Source: Struthio camelus (Eukaryota; Chordata; Aves; Struthioniformes; Struthionidae). From it: a stretch of DNA of 64,000 nucleotides. Each line of letters begins with the position of its first letter. The stretch's first letter is position 1. This document shows positions 38,601 through 47,400 of the stretch, piece by piece. The DNA lies in contig NC_090943.1 in assembly GCF_040807025.1 (NCBI RefSeq), forward strand, positions 25,139,213-25,203,212, in the 5' to 3' direction. The notes beneath the pieces are model-generated. The model ran no database searches, was not told where the DNA came from, and saw nothing but the letters and a program-made list of their open reading frames with translations. Both the position numbers and the translations under genes were made by a program.

Positions 38601-39941
38601 TCTCTATTGACTAATAGGAGGTTAGACACTCAGCTCACATTTATATGTCTAAATGTAGAGATCCAAACATGCCTCTTGCACCTCAACTTACTTGCTTAAA
38701 CTTAGGCATCTAGTAGAATTTTAGACACTTGTATGTTCTGCCTGGTCTCCCACCTCCCACGTCAAAAAGGAACTGGTCTTCTATACCGGTGACATACTTA
38801 CCAGGCCCTGCTGAGGTCTCTGATACCTAGGGCACCTTAAACCGTACTAGAATCTTATGTACGAGTAGTTGAATTCCATCTTGGGAACTGCAAGTCTGAT
38901 CTAACTCTGTTTGCTACTCACCTAACATAACAGGACACACAATATAATAACAAAATAAAAAGACTACAAATTTGGCAAGTTGTTGGTAAGGATAAAAATT
39001 AAAAATCTAAGTTTACCTTTTTGGTAAAAACTTGGAAATTTTGTGGGGAAAAATTGTGTCTCAAAAATAGCACATTTCCCTGCAGCGTAATCAGTGTTAA
39101 AAGTCAGAACCAAAAGCTGGCTTAATTCAAAAAGCAGTTGAAATATGAAGTGTAAGCTAACGAGCTTGAAAAACTCCAAAAGATGTGAAGTGCTGAACCT
39201 AACCAGTACCTCCTTAGGTATACATGGTGAAGGAGGTCTTGACCTAGATGAATGAAGAGGCGTTAGAAGCTGAATGCCATAGACTGTCCAGAAGTTAAAA
39301 AGACTAACAAAAAAAACAATCCTTAAAAATGACATTTGGGAAAAAAATCATTAATAAAAAGGCGTGGGTAGGACATCACAGCAGAATAAATTGATGTTGC
39401 CACTGAAGTGGTAACATGAAGCGGACATCTCACAGAGGCAGTCTTGCAGGATTCATGTCCCGTAAAAGTAGACATTTATTTAAAAGCTATTTTTAAGCAG
39501 TAGGAAATATGGACACTCATTTTGTTTCTTACAGAGAGAAAACAATGAATTACTATACCAACAAAAAACATAGAGAAGAAAGGTTAATAAAAACTATTCT
39601 TATTTTTAGAAATGGTTAAAGATTGGGTTAAAGAGACTGGAAAGATTTCAATTAATCACTGCATTTATTAAAATATATGAAATTATGAGAAAACTATATA
39701 CATATACACATATACATATTATATATATATATATACACATATTACATGTATGTATGTATGTATTTGCAGATATCTTGCTGGTGCAAGCTGAAGAGTAATC
39801 AACTTTGCAAAGATTCTCTCTATGGTGAGCTTAATAGTTTGCCTTACCAAAAAATGATGTAATTATAGCTCCAAAGCAAGAAGCTACTGCTTGCTGAATA
39901 CTAGTTGTTTTATCTAAGTCACTATCATCCTTTTCAGCCAT
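15036..39941 (-). CDS. SLC25A40: SLC25A40, mitochondrial carrier (complete coding region, 10 coding exons)
   Basis: Mitochondrial inner-membrane carrier, paralogue of SLC25A39, which imports glutathione into the matrix; SLC25A40 is regarded as a partly redundant glutathione carrier. Ten exons join with perfect phase into 1017 bp (338 aa), the same length as the human protein. All three carrier repeats are visible: [11 protein letters not shown] (residues 33-43), [11 protein letters not shown] (159-169) and [11 protein letters not shown] in repeat 3, which are the Px[DE]xx[KR]x[RK] signatures; repeat 3 has His at the last signature position. The matrix loop after helix 1 carries Cys54, Cys66 and Cys68 in the KCFVYSNG...HICVC segment typical of the SLC25A39/40 subgroup. 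The start [11 protein letters not shown] lies in the second exon with G at -3 and +4. The first exon is non-coding and not resolved. The gene shares a CpG-island promoter with DBF4. Confidence 0.97.
18184..18213. repeat. Perfect 12-bp inverted repeat
   Basis: TTTTAGATCATT at 18184-18195 and its exact reverse complement at 18202-18213, separated by six bases. It lies within the last SLC25A40 intron and would form a stable hairpin in the transcript. Confidence 0.85.
20581..20647. repeat. (TA)n/(CA)n compound microsatellite
   Basis: TA repeats, then CATA tetramers, then about ten CA units, just beyond the donor of SLC25A40 coding exon 9. Probably polymorphic. Confidence 0.92.
20730..20810 (-). 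CDS. SLC25A40: SLC25A40 coding exon 9
   Basis: 81 bp encoding [20 protein letters not shown], then GIAGLFA. The acceptor is the less pyrimidine-rich tgttgag. The nearer-looking ccacag six bases inside would break the reading frame, and this start also restores the human residue spacing before STW. The donor is GTAAAT. Confidence 0.88.
23081..23162 (-). CDS. SLC25A40: SLC25A40 coding exon 8
   Basis: 82 bp encoding [20 protein letters not shown], then WESETLK, the third carrier signature. The donor is GTAAGT and the exon ends with one base of the next codon. Confidence 0.95.
23480..23589 (-). CDS. SLC25A40: SLC25A40 coding exon 7
   Basis: 110 bp encoding [20 protein letters not shown], then [17 protein letters not shown]: helix 4 and the start of helix 5. 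It ends in phase 0 with donor GTAAGT. Confidence 0.95.
27191..27236. repeat. Two overlapping perfect inverted repeats
   Basis: Arms 27191-27198 and 27204-27211 (AACAGGCT/AGCCTGTT) with a 5-base loop, then arms 27209-27216 and 27229-27236 (GTTCCCAC/GTGGGAAC) with a 12-base loop. The two share three bases, so only one can form fully at a time. Confidence 0.8.
27695..27738. repeat. Overlapping alternative hairpins
   Basis: CCAGCTGGGTGTC at 27695-27707 is perfectly complementary to 27717-27729. TTATGGACAC at 27712-27721 is perfectly complementary to 27729-27738. The second arm of the first hairpin lies within the second hairpin. Confidence 0.85.
27931..28104 (-). CDS. SLC25A40: SLC25A40 coding exon 6
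   Basis: 174 bp encoding [20 protein letters not shown], then [20 protein letters not shown], then [17 protein letters not shown]. This is the second carrier signature and the DGWxSLWRGW matrix helix. The donor is GTAGGG. Confidence 0.96.
28105..29725 (-). other. SLC25A40: SLC25A40 intron between coding exons 5 and 6
   Basis: No exon or transposon recognised. It contains a perfect 10-bp inverted repeat with a 4-base loop at 28503-28526, followed near 28563-28605 by a short direct repeat of a GTATCTAATAAAAGAA unit. Confidence 0.7.
28503..28526. repeat. Perfect 10-bp hairpin, 4-base loop
   Basis: TTAATCTCTC and GAGAGATTAA separated by TAGG; intronic. Confidence 0.8.
29726..29850 (-). CDS. SLC25A40: SLC25A40 coding exon 5
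   Basis: 125 bp encoding [20 protein letters not shown], then [20 protein letters not shown], and R: transmembrane helix 2, the linker and the start of helix 3. The acceptor is attttag and the donor GTAAGC. Confidence 0.96.
30976..31160 (+). mobile_element. Ancient CR1-clade LINE fragment (tentative)
   Basis: The stretch opening GAAGAGGAGAAGACTAAGAA and continuing with a GATATGATAACAG motif, a TATGTAGAAGGCT motif and later a TAGTTAGATATT motif follows, with many substitutions, the 3' part of old CR1-type elements of amniotes (GAAGAG..GACTAAG..GATATGATAACAGT..TATGTAAAAGG..GGTTAGATATTAG). This is assigned from memory of consensus wording, and the boundaries are approximate. Confidence 0.55.
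31430..31969 (+). mobile_element. Probable solo LTR of an endogenous retrovirus
   Basis: The 3' part has the build of an avian LTR: AATAAA near 31908-31913, a GTCTGACTCTGACG-type stretch, GGTGAATGCCTGGGGACC, and an end in TATAACA at 31969. A TGTTA at 31571 would pair with the terminal TAACA as LTR ends, giving 399 bp, but repetitive-looking sequence extends upstream to about 31430. No matching target-site duplication could be found for either choice, so the 5' boundary is open. No retroviral coding sequence adjoins it. Confidence 0.5.
31612..31701. repeat. 45-bp tandem duplication
   Basis: Two abutting 45-bp units (31612-31656 and 31657-31701) that differ at 8 positions by my count. Each contains an AGAACACAATGG motif and a GTTAACCT motif. 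They lie inside the probable LTR. Confidence 0.88.
32064..32085. repeat. 22-base A run (T22 on the SLC25A40 sense strand)
   Basis: It lies six bases past the exon 4 boundary, so the SLC25A40 pre-mRNA reads GUAAGG followed by 22 U. Confidence 0.9.
32092..32159 (-). CDS. SLC25A40: SLC25A40 coding exon 4
   Basis: 68 bp encoding [20 protein letters not shown] and then PT plus part of Leu. This contains the EGxxxLWxG matrix-helix motif of carrier repeat 1. The donor GTAAGG is followed directly by 22 T on the sense strand. Confidence 0.96.
32160..34694 (-). other. SLC25A40: SLC25A40 intron between coding exons 3 and 4
   Basis: No exon, RNA gene or transposon recognised in 2.5 kb. The short intron between coding exons 2 and 3 (34802-35997) is also empty. 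Confidence 0.65.
34695..34801 (-). CDS. SLC25A40: SLC25A40 coding exon 3 (cysteine loop)
   Basis: 107 bp. It encodes [20 protein letters not shown] and then [16 protein letters not shown], the extended matrix loop with three cysteines. It ends in phase 0 and has donor GTAAGA. Confidence 0.96.
35998..36057 (-). CDS. SLC25A40: SLC25A40 coding exon 2
   Basis: 60 bp encoding [20 protein letters not shown], the first carrier signature. It is phase 1 at both ends, with acceptor ttttag and donor GTAAAT. Confidence 0.96.
37131..37146. repeat. (AGCC)4 tetranucleotide repeat
   Basis: Four AGCC units in an SLC25A40 intron. Confidence 0.85.
37567..37617. repeat. Two adjacent perfect inverted repeats
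   Basis: GTTTTTTAACAG at 37567-37578 pairs with 37586-37597 (12 bp, 7-base loop). Three bases later TGGTGGC at 37601-37607 pairs with 37611-37617 (7 bp, 3-base loop). Confidence 0.85.
39695..39763. repeat. TA/CA/TATG compound microsatellite
   Basis: Alternating TACATA and TA tracts followed by TATG tetramers, about 85 bp from the SLC25A40 coding exon 1 donor. Confidence 0.9.
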
Positions 39942-39966
39942 AACTTTATCCTTAGAGAAGGAAAAC
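39848..39966 (-). CDS. SLC25A40: SLC25A40 first coding exon (5'UTR plus start)
   Basis: The acceptor ttccttaacag precedes 39966 on the - strand. ATG is at 39941-39939 in a good context (G at -3, G at +4), giving 94 coding bases: [20 protein letters not shown] and then [11 protein letters not shown], transmembrane helix 1. The donor is GTAAGG. The acceptor ahead of the ATG shows that an upstream non-coding exon exists. Confidence 0.95.
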
Positions 39967-42900
39967 CTGTTAAGGAACAGAAAAATATATTGCAGAACTA
40001 TATTCAAAATTTACAGAAATTCAAAGGAAAAGTTATTTTTAATTTTCATTAATACATTATATGTAAGTAGCAATAAATACCAATTTTCTACTTGCATGCA
40101 AAAAATCTTTTTTTTAAATTACAATATTTGCTCCATCTTTTTTAACAATCTAAATTTTCAAAATAAAAATAAATCTCCCAAATAATTCTTATATGTATTA
40201 CAATGTTTACATTTTTGTAAATGACATTAAATATTTAATATGCATCACCTCTTGCTGCAAAGCATTTAGGAGCATGCAAATTTGCAGTACAATGATAAAT
40301 GTGCAGCCTGTGGCCCATAAACTGTCTGTAGCATAGCAGAATAATTTATCTAGCTGTCCTCTTGTCATTCCTGTGAGAAAATCAGGAGAGGACCCCTGAC
40401 TGATCCAATTCACAGCCTAGTCGCAGTGACTGTATTCCCTGTTCAACTCCTCATACAGCAAGAAATAGCAACTAACTAGCATACTGCATTGCTATCATTG
40501 AATATTCATTCCTTGAACAAATCCTGCTGTACAGCTATGCAGGCAAGGTTACAGTACCTTGCAAACGTATTCATAGTATCTAAAAAATAAGGAGATAATG
40601 TATTCCCAGTATCCATAACCAGCTAGAAAATTGTTTCTTCTTTTTTTTCTTTCCAGGACATAAAATCCCTAAATAATGGCATAGCTTTAAAAATGTATGT
40701 GTAATAAGTGTCGTTATGACTTTATTATTGTTTGCAAAGGTCTCCTTTTTTAGTTCAATTTATAGGAACATTATATTTTGTTATTTTCACTTAGCTTAAA
40801 AGATAAAGAGACTAAACTGCATAAAACAGATTTGTCTAACAACCATTAATTTTCTTTGGGATTTTTTGGCTTTTTAATGTAATAGATTTTCTAATTTATT
40901 CTATAATACTTTCAAAAATAGCATATACAGTTCTTTTATAAGAAGCAACCAGGCTGTGATCTCCAGAAACAAAGTCTTCAGCAACAATAAAAATTTAGAG
41001 CATCCTTAACTGGCTCCTCCAACTGCTTATACCTGTAAGTATCAGCACACTGCCTTTTTAACAGTATCTGCCCAACAGTTTGTGAAACTATGCTGTAACT
41101 GTACCAGGAAACTGATCTGGCTTTAAATAAAACAGTCTTTCGAGGAGATGAGTGGGGTGGGAAGCACTGAATTTGATTAGTTCCCCCATCTGTTCACAAC
41201 ATGCCTGCATGAACAGAAGGCAGCTTTTCCATCTGACTGAGTAAGAGAATTGCTGCATTTGGCCTTAGTACCTTGGCATGGCATGTTTTGCTAACTGTCC
41301 CGGCAGCAATGAGAGAAAGTCTCATAAGCTGATGGTCAAGCTTTTGTACTGAATCAGACATAATACTTCTGCAGCAACATAGCCAAAGAAGTCACTTACA
41401 AAATGCTACATGAAGCCCAAAGCCTTAGAAGGAACATCTATACCAGCCGGAACCTGCTACAGCACCTTGCAGACACAGAATGAGTATGACTCCTTTCTGC
41501 TCTTTAACTTGTTCTCATCCTTCTTTACTGCACTGTTAAGGTTACTACTCTTTCCCCACATACAAACTGCTAAGGTTAACACAGATCAACGATTTTCCAA
41601 ATCAGATAAAAAAAAAAAAAGATACAAAAGAAAAATGTCAGAGGACTCCCACAAAACATGAACCCCCATAGGGATTACTCTTAGAGAAGAGCTGGGAAGG
41701 AACTGTGGGTTACAGCCAATGCCTTACAGTTTCCATAGAGGCTTAGAAACACAGCCAAGACTGACAGCTGTATTCCAAGCCACCTTAGTGGGATATCGGG
41801 ACACATTTTCAACTAGGAACACAGCACCTATGACTCACCTCATTGGCTACACTGCTGCCATGCTGAGGCGGTACACCATAAAAACCAAAAAGTAAGATGG
41901 GTAGCAGTGGTAATGTCTTTGGCCAATAGCTAAACTAACTCTCAGATTTCAAAAGAAACACCTGACAAATTTGCATGACCATAAATTACTCATCACCACA
42001 AAAACAAATACATATTTAATCCGCACAGCTGTTGGTTGAGTAAATGATTCCATGTTCCTAATCACGGGCTCAAGACAGAATCTTTGTAGATACACCCAAT
42101 GTTCTTTTCTCATTATCTGTCAAACATGATCTGCACTTGTAAGAACAAAATACAAATTGGTTAAATACTTACTTATTGCTAAATAAAACACTGAAAGCTG
42201 TTTGCATGCAGAACCCACCACACAAGTACTTAAAGCAAAAGGATCCAACAGCGTTGAATACAACTTTCATATACAAAAATCATATTAGTCAAACAGGCAT
42301 AATCGTCAAATTCATAAAGAAATCATTTGTAACTCCCATATGCCATGAAACGTAAAAACCCAGGCATTCTGAGCCATTGCTGAGGCTGGAGTCTCACCAG
42401 CGGTGTGGAAACAGATCTTTCTTAGTGAGAAGAAGCTGTAAACAGGATCACGCACCAACAAAGCTGTCTTCAAATATAGCACGCTGACATTTTGTTACTA
42501 TCTTCTTATCTGCAGTCACATTTTAAACCAAATGCTCTCAGGAGTTCCTTCTCTATTCTTTAATTTCTTTGATTTCTGGTAGCATAAGTGTTTTACGATT
42601 ATTATGAATTGTATTATGTAAACACAGATCATAATTATTACTGTATCTGTAAAAGTGTTGTAAAAGAAGACTAGAATGATATGAAATGTACCCTGGAGCA
42701 AAAAGACATTCAAGACCAAGAAAATGAAAGACTTCTATTCACAAACTGTTACTTGGTCCTGAAAGGTTTCTATGGCAGTATGAAATGAAGTAAGAGATTT
42801 TAGTGCCTTTTTTGCTTTCACAAAGCAATCCCTAAAAAGAAAAGAAATTTCCAATCAGGGCATAGAAAAATAAGGATTTGTTTTTCTTACACAAATCAAT

Positions 42901-43635
42901 AGAATAGAGTTTGTTTTCTGTAGCTTCCTTTTGAGATCCCTAGGTCCCTTGGGAGTCACTGCACTAAACTAGTAAGACAATAGCTTAAATCTCTGACGCT
43001 AACATTGTTTTCCACAGCCTTTTGAGCTGTGAACTAGCTCAGAGAAGCTGCACACTCTAAACAGAACATGAAGAGAGCACAAGACTTTCCTTGAATTTGG
43101 TGCTTTTTCCTTTCCCATTATGACTTTATGTTCTAAAAGGACACTAAACACTTCTCAGTCGGGGAAAAAGGCCTCAAACTTTACCACTTATATAAGTGAT
43201 CATTACTTTATCATTTGCAGAAATAGGAAAGGTTGACTGGGATAAGGTTAAAAATGAAACAACTGGGGTATGTGTTTTCTAGCTGAACGACCAGTATGCA
43301 AACGAATTTGAACTTTCTTGCTCCCACCGATACTCGGTAGGAGGATTACAATGCCAACACAAGTATGGGCAAAATCCAAGAAGTTGCATAAACACAGCTG
43401 AGTCACTAAATTCTGGCCCTGTAAATAGAGGGATTCACTTGTTTTTTAAAGCCTGACAAAACAGGAAACAGCAGCCTCTCACAGCACTTCTACCAACAGC
43501 TTGCATAGTAAGTACAGTTTCAAATTCACACACATCCCATGGGCAATTTTTAGTCCCTGGTTTTCCGAAGAGGTGTTTGAAGTTAGCAGTAAACGCCTAC
43601 AGAAGAACATCACTGAGCCAAGGAGTTAAGGAGTT
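39967..43635 (-). other. SLC25A40: SLC25A40 first intron
   Basis: It runs from the non-coding first exon in the CpG island to the acceptor at 39967-39969. No exon or transposon was recognised. Its 5' limit is uncertain: GTAACT near 43635 or GTAGGG near 44085 on the - strand are possible first-exon donors. Confidence 0.5.
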
Positions 43636-44245
43636 ACCTCTCCCCATCTCCCCAGTCCCCTACAGGCTTTCTCCCGCCAGCGCTCTCGAACACACAGCTT
43701 CCGCCTTCCCACCGCGCAGGCAAAGCCCCCCCCCTCCACCCTGCCGGGGCCAGCTGTAAGCACACCCCAGACACTTTCTCCCAGGGGTTTCTCCTCGTGA
43801 TGGCGCCCACCGACCCTCGCCCGCGCCTCCCCGGCCCCTGAGGTGCGGCGCGGCGAGGTGAGGTGAGGCAGGCGGCGGCGGCCTTCCCCCCGCCTCACGC
43901 GCTAACGGCCGGCGACCTCCCTCCGCCCAAGGCCCGGCCACCGCGCCCCCCCCCAGCCGCGACTCCTCTCTTTCCTCCTCCACCGAGGCACCACGTCCCG
44001 CCTTTCCCTTCCCCTCGCTGGGTTCCCGGGCCCTGCCCACAGCCACCCGGCATCGCCTCCCCCGCCCCGCCCCTCCCCCCGCCCTACCGCGTGCGTGCGC
44101 GCGCGCCCGCGGACGACCGTTGCTCAGGCTCAGCCCGCGGCGGGGTGCGGGGCGCCGCCGGGCGGCAGAGTTGCTTTCCTCGCCTCGGCCCGCGGCGCTG
44201 CTCCCCGGGGAGCAGAAGCGAGGCCCAGCGCGGCGGGCTGCCGGA

Positions 44246-44254
44246 GGCGGGAAA
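44246..44254 (+). promoter_or_regulatory. E2F-type site
   Basis: GGCGGGAAA, the reverse complement of the canonical TTTCCCGCC, followed by GCGC. It lies 186 bp ahead of the DBF4 start codon. DBF4 is a known G1/S-regulated gene, so an E2F element is expected; binding is inferred. Confidence 0.6.
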
Positions 44255-44260
44255 GCGCGG

Positions 44261-44295
44261 TGAGCTGAGCTGAGCTGAGGTGAAGTGAGGTGCGG
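44261..44295. repeat. Seven-unit TGAGC/TGAGG pentamer array
   Basis: Units in register: TGAGC three times, then TGAGG, TGAAG, TGAGG, TGCGG. It begins just after the E2F-type site. Related TGAGG units occur at 43839-43868. Confidence 0.85.
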
Positions 44296-44421
44296 CGACC
44301 CGCGCCTGCCCCAACGGCGGCGGAGGGGCCCGGGCCCAGGGCCGGGAGCCGGCTCTGGGGCGAGCCGGAGCTCAGCGGCCGCGCTGCGCCCCCGCAGGTC
44401 CAGCAGCGGGCGGAAGAGAGG

Positions 44422-44427
44422 ATGTGA
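44422..44427 (+). promoter_or_regulatory. Start-stop uORF (ATG-TGA) before DBF4
   Basis: An ATG immediately followed by TGA, 12 nt upstream of the DBF4 ATG (44440). It lies in the mRNA if transcription starts upstream of 44422, which is likely. Confidence 0.6.
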
Positions 44428-44439
44428 CTCCGCGGGAAG

Positions 44440-44485
44440 ATGAAACCGAGCGCTGCGGCGGCCGCCAGCAAAGGAGCGCGTCCCC
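44440..44485 (+). CDS. DBF4: DBF4 coding exon 1
   Basis: 46 bp encoding MKPSAAAAASKGARP plus one base; donor GTAAGT. The alanine run replaces the human N-terminus, while SKG is shared. It lies inside the CpG island. Confidence 0.9.
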
Positions 44486-47400
44486 GTAAGTGGCGGGTGG
44501 CCCCGCGGCCGCGGAGCGCCCGGCTGGGAGCGGGGGGGGGGGCTGTGTGGGACCTTACCCACCGGCAGGGGGGTCACCTTCAGCGGCGGCCCGCCCGGGG
44601 CCTCCTTCCGCGGCCTCCTGGTGAGCCGCCCCGGCAGCCCGGGGCTGCTGCTGGCTCCGGGCCTCCCGCCTCTGTCGGGCTAGCGGTGACACGCGTTGAG
44701 CTGTCTTTGTTCGTGGTGTGCAGCCGAAATAACGCTAAGGATAGAGATCAATCTAGCAGGTTAGCGCTTAACTTTTTTTTCTTTTTTTAACTTCTCCATA
44801 GTTTTGGGGATTAAATGTAAAAGTATGTAACCGAAAGGGTAGATAAGCTAGGTTACTTGCTCCTTTTTATGAGCTGTTTGAAGTGCAAACAAGCAGCAAA
44901 TAGTAGCTATGTTGAAATTCGCTAGGCCTCTGCCCTGCAGGCTGCTCCACCCAGGCAGATGTCTGCTGGTATCAGCAACACACGTAGGAGGTCTCCTCAC
45001 CATGTTAGGCTATGGATATTAAAATGTTCCTTCTCTACATGAATACCATGAAGTTATCTTTATGAGAGACTGCTATCCTGTTATTGCAGTACTGCTAACT
45101 AACTGCAAGCTTTTGATTATCCTCAGGAAGTTTGATATGTATTTTCCAGGGTTAACTCTAGTATTTAGTGCATTAATCTGCGCTTCCCTGGCCATCATAT
45201 ATGCGTGTTGGGTATAAGACCACATTTGGTTCTTGGGTCTCCTACAGAACTTCACATTTGCACATCTGCTTATCTTTTGCCCAACATTTCATCCGTCTTT
45301 AGTTTCTAAATCAGTTGTGTTACCCCAAGCCGTCCACATTTTCCTGCTTTCCTAGTTACTTCTTTTGGTCTTCCAGATTCTGCCAAACCTATTCTTGCTT
45401 CACTTTTGTCTATTCCTAACTGTTACTTACAGAGTCCTGCAGTATCAGTGGTGGTACTCATCCCTTTTTCAGCTCAGATAGTTTCAGGTAGGGAGAGAAT
45501 ACATAACAGAGGAACCTTTTTTTTTTTGTCTCTAGAAGAGCCTTGCTCATTTCCTGCAGCAGCTGTGGTTGTCTATTTTGAGCTGCTTCGGAAGAAAGCA
45601 ACTAGTAGTAGGGTGTCAGTCAGTGAGCAAGAAAAGACAACGTAAACCCGACATTATGTCAGTCTTGGATGGTCCCGTTTCCATCAGTGGTTGTAAGTGG
45701 ATTCCTCTGGAAGTATATAAGACCAGGGAAGGTATAATCACTAATATTATCTTAGTGCCCAACTGTGGTCAGCTACAGCGACTTCATGAATTGCATGTCA
45801 TGTCTGTGCATTTGGAACCCCTCAAAGTATTTTTCTTTCATGTACTTGTCCAGTCCCCCTTGAAACCATGTCTTAGTAACTACACCAGTCTTTGTGCAGC
45901 AACATGCTGCGCAGAGCTGACCTGCTGCACAAAGAACCAATTCCTCTTGTCCGTTTTGTACCTGTCTCCTTGTTTTGTTTCGTGTCCCATATCCCTTGTA
46001 CTGGAACAGGCTGTTTAGCCGCCCTCTCTGTGTTCTTCTTGATTTTATACGTTTTTACTGTATTTTCTGTAAATGGTTTATTTTGCAGACTGTCAAGTCT
46101 TAATCTACAAAGTCATTTCTTATGCAGAAGTTTTTTCAAACCTTCGATCGTCCTTGTTACCCTTTTGATCCCTTTTATTTATTTATTTAATTTTTTTGCT
46201 TAGAAGGGTATGCTGTATCTAAGGAGTGAGCAAACCATGAATTTATACAGTGGCGTAATAAAATTCTGCACTTCTATTTTTTATTCCTTTTTAGGTTTTT
46301 TTACTATTTTGATTGCTACTCGTTATTCAGCTGATGTTCTCACAGACATATCTACCACAGTCCCAGAATTTTCCTTGGGAAATGAGGCTTGCTTCTCACC
46401 TATACTGAAATTTGTGTTGCTTACTTAAAAACCTAGTCTGATCTAGCTCTAGGAAAGTTCAACTGTTCAAAGCACAGTTACATTGCCAGATGTGGTTTCT
46501 TAATGTTAGAGCAAAATTCACCAGGAGAGAAAGAGCTGTTATAACTAGAATTATGTTCAAGTTCCCAGACTTAAGCATAGTCTTACTGCATCTCAGGTGG
46601 GTACTCAAACATTAAATAACAAAAAGGAGGATCTAAGTCTTACATTTTTTGTAATTTTAGTTACTTTTTCGTCTGCTTTTGTTCTAATGGGACTACATAA
46701 ATCCTTTTTGTTTCAGATGAGTGATAGAGGGAGGACAGCTCTGTTCCTCTAAAATGGTGTTCTTGTGGTCATCAGTGACAACACACTGGCATATACACTG
46801 TGGTTCAAAGATAGTAAAGATTTGTAAAACTGACTGAAAGAGTGATGGTATTGTATAGCGACTGAAATAAATCAGTCTTAGGATATGATTTTAAGAAGGA
46901 ACTTCAAGTGCTGACAGTGTTTTTATTTTCTTAGTAATGTTTGCTTTGGGAACTAAAACAATGTATTTTAATATTTAGATCTCATGTGGGCAAGTAGTTA
47001 CACGTATGTCTGTTTTCAAGCATTTGAATAGCCTGTTTGAATTCCATATGAATAGATATGGAAAAAGTAACTTGGTAAGAATGTTTGCTGCGTAGAGGCT
47101 AAAGCTGTTTGTGTACCCATTGGTCTTAAAAGCGAAGTAATGAGCAAAGTTTTGATGAAGCGTTATCCTAAAGCTATATGTGATATTGTTACTTATGTCT
47201 TATTTTTGGACTGTTTAACAATTAATTTATTTTAAGAGTTCTATACTGTGCAGAAGGTTACCTTCTCCTTTTCCATATTTTAGGAATTTTTTGTGTTCAG
47301 AAGAAAAACTAAACACAGGAGTACATACAGTACAATTGTTTAAATTTCCTTTTCTTTTGGCAGCAGATGGAATGCAAGCGAAAACAGAAAAGTTAAGATC

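Larger units (their letters stand above)
36058..39847 (-). other. SLC25A40: SLC25A40 intron between coding exons 1 and 2
   Basis: 3.8 kb without a recognised exon. It contains an (AGCC)n tract at 37131-37146, two adjacent hairpins at 37567-37617, and the TA/CA/TATG microsatellite at 39695-39763. The stretch 38220-38900 has a repeat-like texture (TAGGCATCTA-type words), but I cannot assign it to a family. Confidence 0.6.
43640..44700. promoter_or_regulatory. CpG island; divergent SLC25A40/DBF4 promoter
   Basis: About 1 kb of very GC- and CpG-rich sequence in an otherwise AT-rich window, between two genes transcribed away from each other. DBF4 starts translation at 44440 on the + strand; the SLC25A40 5' exon must lie on the - strand in or near the island. 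Within it are an E2F-type GGCGGGAAA (44246-44254), an alternating GTGCGTGCGCGCGCGC stretch near 44090-44106 that resembles NRF1 sites, and a CGGAAG ETS-type core near 44411. No TATA box is evident. The transcription start sites are not determined. Confidence 0.9.

Noticed and set aside
38220..38900. Repeat-like stretch with TAGGCATCTA words
   Set aside because: I could not tie it to any named family or find its ends, so it is not called as a mobile element.
43660..44577. 305-codon open frame on the - strand across the CpG island
   Set aside because: The composition is Pro/Arg/Gly/Ala-rich, as expected from GC-rich DNA without stops. It overlaps DBF4 exon 1 antisense and resembles no protein family.
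45569..46018. 149-codon open frame on the + strand in DBF4 intron 1
   Set aside because: It runs largely through the antisense CR1 relic and shows no protein family.
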